From NCBI RefSeq assembly GCF_046250175.1, contig NZ_CP176468.1: a stretch of DNA of 64,000 bases; one strand, written 5' to 3'. This stretch comes from Psychromonas sp030397575 (GTDB lineage: Bacteria; Pseudomonadota; Gammaproteobacteria; Enterobacterales; Psychromonadaceae). The position numbers were made by a program, and so were the translations under genes. Below, piece by piece: positions 61,829-64,000 of this stretch (position 1 is the first letter of the stretch; each line of letters begins with the position of its first letter). The notes beneath the pieces are model-generated. The model did not search any database. It was given only the letters and a program-made list of their open reading frames with translations, and was not told the DNA's origin.

Positions 61829-62173
61829 ATGCCAAACGGTGAATTACCTAAAAAATGGCAGCAATCGGCTAAAGTAGTCAAAGCAGTACAAATTGCTTTT
61901 GATATGGATAGCAAATTGCAATATAGCATTCGCCGTAGTGCCTTAGATGAAGGGATTAGCCCTTCAGAAAAGATCCGAGATTTATTAGAACTGCCAACAC
62001 ATAAAAAGCCAAAACGTCCTCGTTTAACCGTAAGCTTAAGCGCCGATGATTATGTACAGTTGGGCTTACGTTATAATATCCCTGCTGAAAACCAGTTAGA
62101 TATCAAAAAGTGTGTCGTTGAAGAGTTAACACAATTTGCCTCTGGTAGTGAATATTTTGAGCAAGCAGAATAA
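61829..62173 (+). CDS. unknown 114-aa protein, apparently two ribbon-helix-helix units in tandem
   Basis: I do not know a named family for it. The start at 61829 (MPNGELPKKW) lies behind GGAGAGTAAGC overlapping the yjfK end. Two segments each look like a strand followed by two helices: AVQIAFDMDSKLQYSIRRSA with LDEGISPSEKIRDLLEL, and RLTVSLSADDYVQLGLRYNI with QLDIKKCVVEEL, separated by the basic linker PTHKKPKRPR. That is the ribbon-helix-helix pattern, suggesting DNA-binding autoregulation of the PspA-like operon (inference). E. coli yjfL (DUF350) occupies this position instead. Confidence 0.6.
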   Translation: MPNGELPKKWQQSAKVVKAVQIAFDMDSKLQYSIRRSALDEGISPSEKIRDLLELPTHKKPKRPRLTVSLSADDYVQLGLRYNIPAENQLDIKKCVVEELTQFASGSEYFEQAE

Positions 62174-62236
62174 ATAGGTAAGCAATATCAGAATAGATAT
62201 TGAAATCAACCAATGCATTACAATAAACTTGAAAAC

Positions 62237-62262
62237 AAGCACAGTTAAATTGTGCTTATTTT
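62237..62262. terminator. terminator at the end of the yjf operon
   Basis: AAGCACA (62237-62243) and TGTGCTT (62251-62257) form a 7-bp stem with a 7-base loop, followed by ATTTTC; the reverse strand also has a TGTTTTC tail. It separates the rightward yjf operon from the leftward chemoreceptor gene. Confidence 0.7.
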
Positions 62263-62274
62263 CACACCTAATCG

Positions 62275-63420
62275 CTATTTTTTCACTAATAACACCGTGT
62301 AACCTAAAATTTCATCAGTCATTTCAGTCACTTCTTGCAGCACCACTACAGAACCTTCGACTATCTCTTTCACCTGAACGAGATTGGTATTAATGTCATC
62401 GGCAACAGTAGCTTGCTCTTTAGCCGCTGATGCGATTTGGTAGTTTAAGTCTGAGATGTGGCTTACTTTACCTACAATATTCGATAACTTAATGCCAGCT
62501 TTCGTTACTTCAGTTACTCCAACTTCCGCTTCTTTCACACTACTGTCCATTAATCCTACTGCCTGCTGTGCACTTTGCTGTAATAGTTCAATCATCGCTT
62601 GAATCTCAACAGTTGCATCTTGAGTACGTTTCGCTAGATTACGCACCTCATCGGCAACAACCGCAAAGCCTCGGCCTGCTTCACCAGCACGAGCCGCTTC
62701 AATTGCAGCATTTAAAGCCAGTAAGTTAGTTTGGTCTGAAATGCTACGAATAGTATCAACAACACTACCGATACTTTCTACTTTTGATTCAACATTATTC
62801 ACTGCCGTTGCTGAATCATCGATATTACGAGAAAGAGAATTAATCGAGGCAATGGTTGCATCAACTGCTTGACGCCCTTCCTCTGCAACCATTGAGGCTT
62901 CTAATGTAGAAGCAGAAGCACTTTCAGCATTATCTTCAACTTCACGTACCGCAGCTGTCATCTGATTCATCGCAGTTGCTAATGACTCTATTTGATCAAA
63001 CTCTTCGGCAATAGAATCGTTGATCATTTCCATGCATGAGCCAAATTGCTCAGTGACTTCATGCAATTTTCCTAGGGTATTTTTATCTGCTTCACTTTGT
63101 TGGTTAGCGCCAGCAGCTTGGTTACTGGCAAAAAAATACAATTGTGAAAAAACGCCTTTTAATTGTTCTGGTTGAGATAAGTCCGGATCTTGAAGATAGC
63201 TCTGTAATACCGATAACTGCTTTTGATTGCAGTAGTCCTGCCAAACAACAAAAAGACTTAATAAAAATAACAGAATAAAAACAGGGATCAGGCTAAACGA
63301 AAAAAATTGACTAAGTATCAGCGCAACGACTGCACCCAATACAAATAAAAGAATACCTTTACTTAATGCAGAAGTATTAACGAGTTGTTTTTCTAAACCG
63401 TTTAATTGTATTTTTTCCAT
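62275..63420 (-). CDS. chemoreceptor-like protein with a membrane hairpin and no sensor domain
   Basis: About 381 residues. Two adjacent hydrophobic helices (GILLFVLGAVVALILSQFF, LIPVFILLFLLSLFVVW) are separated by only a few residues, so there is no periplasmic domain and no HAMP. A coiled-coil MCP signalling domain follows, with tip SDQTNLLALNAAIEAARAGE and FAVVADEVRNLAKRTQDATV. It must sense from the cytoplasm or membrane. The ATG at 63420 (MEKIQLNGLE) is preferred to the one at 63456, which has no ribosome site. Single gene, ends convergent to the yjf operon. Confidence 0.85.
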   Translation of the reverse strand: MEKIQLNGLEKQLVNTSALSKGILLFVLGAVVALILSQFFSFSLIPVFILLFLLSLFVVWQDYCNQKQLSVLQSYLQDPDLSQPEQLKGVFSQLYFFASNQAAGANQQSEADKNTLGKLHEVTEQFGSCMEMINDSIAEEFDQIESLATAMNQMTAAVREVEDNAESASASTLEASMVAEEGRQAVDATIASINSLSRNIDDSATAVNNVESKVESIGSVVDTIRSISDQTNLLALNAAIEAARAGEAGRGFAVVADEVRNLAKRTQDATVEIQAMIELLQQSAQQAVGLMDSSVKEAEVGVTEVTKAGIKLSNIVGKVSHISDLNYQIASAAKEQATVADDINTNLVQVKEIVEGSVVVLQEVTEMTDEILGYTVLLVKK

Positions 63421-63633
63421 AAAATCGCTCAAATGTAAGTAAATAATGGCAATCATATTAAGTTAATCTGATTGCCATAAAGTAAAGGAAGATAACCATG
63501 AATAGGTTATCGGCCTTTAGATTCAAAACATTAGCTTAATCTACCGAAAAAATTATCCAATTAGGAGTAAATATAAAGGGATTGTGATCCACTCACTATT
63601 ATAAGGCTCACTTCTCCCTGTTACGGAGAAAAT

Positions 63634-64000
63634 TTAGTGCTCAGACTCTAACCAGTACATTTCATTCGCAACCGCATATTGTTTAGATTGCTCGATGGCA
63701 CTTAACAATGAATACTGTTTACGTTTCACCCACTTTAAGTATTCATTTCTAATTTCATTATCTTCCTCTTCGAGCGCCTGTTCATAGATAGCGTCTAACA
63801 TTGAAAGCTCCTGCATTCCTTGGTAAATATCTAACCATGGATAGCAATACTCAACACTACGCTGTGCATCAAATAGATTACCAAAACTAAACCCAGTCAT
63901 TAAGTTCGTCGCTAATAACCCTTGATGCTGTAATAGGTTTTCAATCGTTAATATTGGCTCTGCAGATAATTCAGCTTTTAATTTAGACCACCCCTCGGTT
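63634..64000 (-). CDS. unknown protein, C-terminal part (runs off the window)
   Basis: The frame is open from the window edge at 64000 to the TAA at 63634, 121 codons without a required start; the Met at 63900 is internal to an unbroken frame. The visible part includes KAELSAEPILTIENLLQHQG and VEYCYPWLDIYQGMQELSML, and an acidic-basic helical end (IYEQALEEEDNEIRNEYLKW). No family is recognised, no membrane segment is visible. Confidence 0.6.
   Translation of the reverse strand, partial: TEGWSKLKAELSAEPILTIENLLQHQGLLATNLMTGFSFGNLFDAQRSVEYCYPWLDIYQGMQELSMLDAIYEQALEEEDNEIRNEYLKWVKRKQYSLLSAIEQSKQYAVANEMYWLESEH

Overview
The window comes from an AT-rich marine-type gammaproteobacterium. The housekeeping genes (spoT, murB-birA, plsB/dgkA, dnaB, glnE, engB-yihI-hemN, yjfIJK) and their order best fit Psychromonas or a close relative near Shewanella and Vibrio. 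This placement is inferred from protein character and synteny and was not tested by any search.

Left accessory part (1-19.3 kb). It opens with an HxlR/SDR divergent pair, a LysR regulator and a periplasmic cupin. A TetR-controlled HlyD/ABC exporter, a dCache chemoreceptor, and a proC-LysE-DUF2867 run follow. From about 11.35 to 16.71 kb lies what I read as a decayed chromosomal integron. A frameshifted integron integrase (intI, + strand, 15766-16710) stands divergent from leftward gene cassettes: NTF2-like, LysE-type exporter, glutathione S-transferase, a frameshifted DUF6176-like gene and a GFA-family protein. These are separated by attC-like palindromes (13853-13949, 13118-13189, 12390-12491, 11930-12028, perhaps 11351-11481). 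Two broken IS110-family transposases and one IS1182/IS5-like fragment lie in or beside it. Next comes a separate integration module (118-aa ORF, DUF3596-type tyrosine integrase, excisionase-like protein, divergent XRE repressor), which abuts a tRNA-Gly gene.

Right core part (19.38-64 kb). The tRNAs Thr-Tyr-Gly, birA and murB begin the conserved chromosome; the thrT-tufB pair that follows this tRNA array in E. coli is not found, so the array is interrupted by the accessory block. The core then carries GNAT/msrB, a glyoxalase-like hydrolase, a DUF945 protein, cobO, prlC, an orphan hybrid-less histidine kinase, engB/yihI/DUF2489/hemN/anmK, nfo, spoT, a META-domain lipoprotein, a YdjM-like protein and recQ. 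The tight leftward operon plsB-rhodanese-yigZ-trkH-hemG diverges from dgkA-dnaB-menC-menE. After a PAS-GGDEF protein, an LpxL-type acyltransferase and glnE comes the yjfI-yjfJ(PspA)-yjfK operon. It ends in a small protein that looks like two ribbon-helix-helix units in tandem. A membrane-hairpin chemoreceptor and a partial gene close the window.

The most rewarding part is the integron remnant: its cassettes still look intact while its own integrase is dead. No CRISPR array, rRNA or complete IS element was seen.
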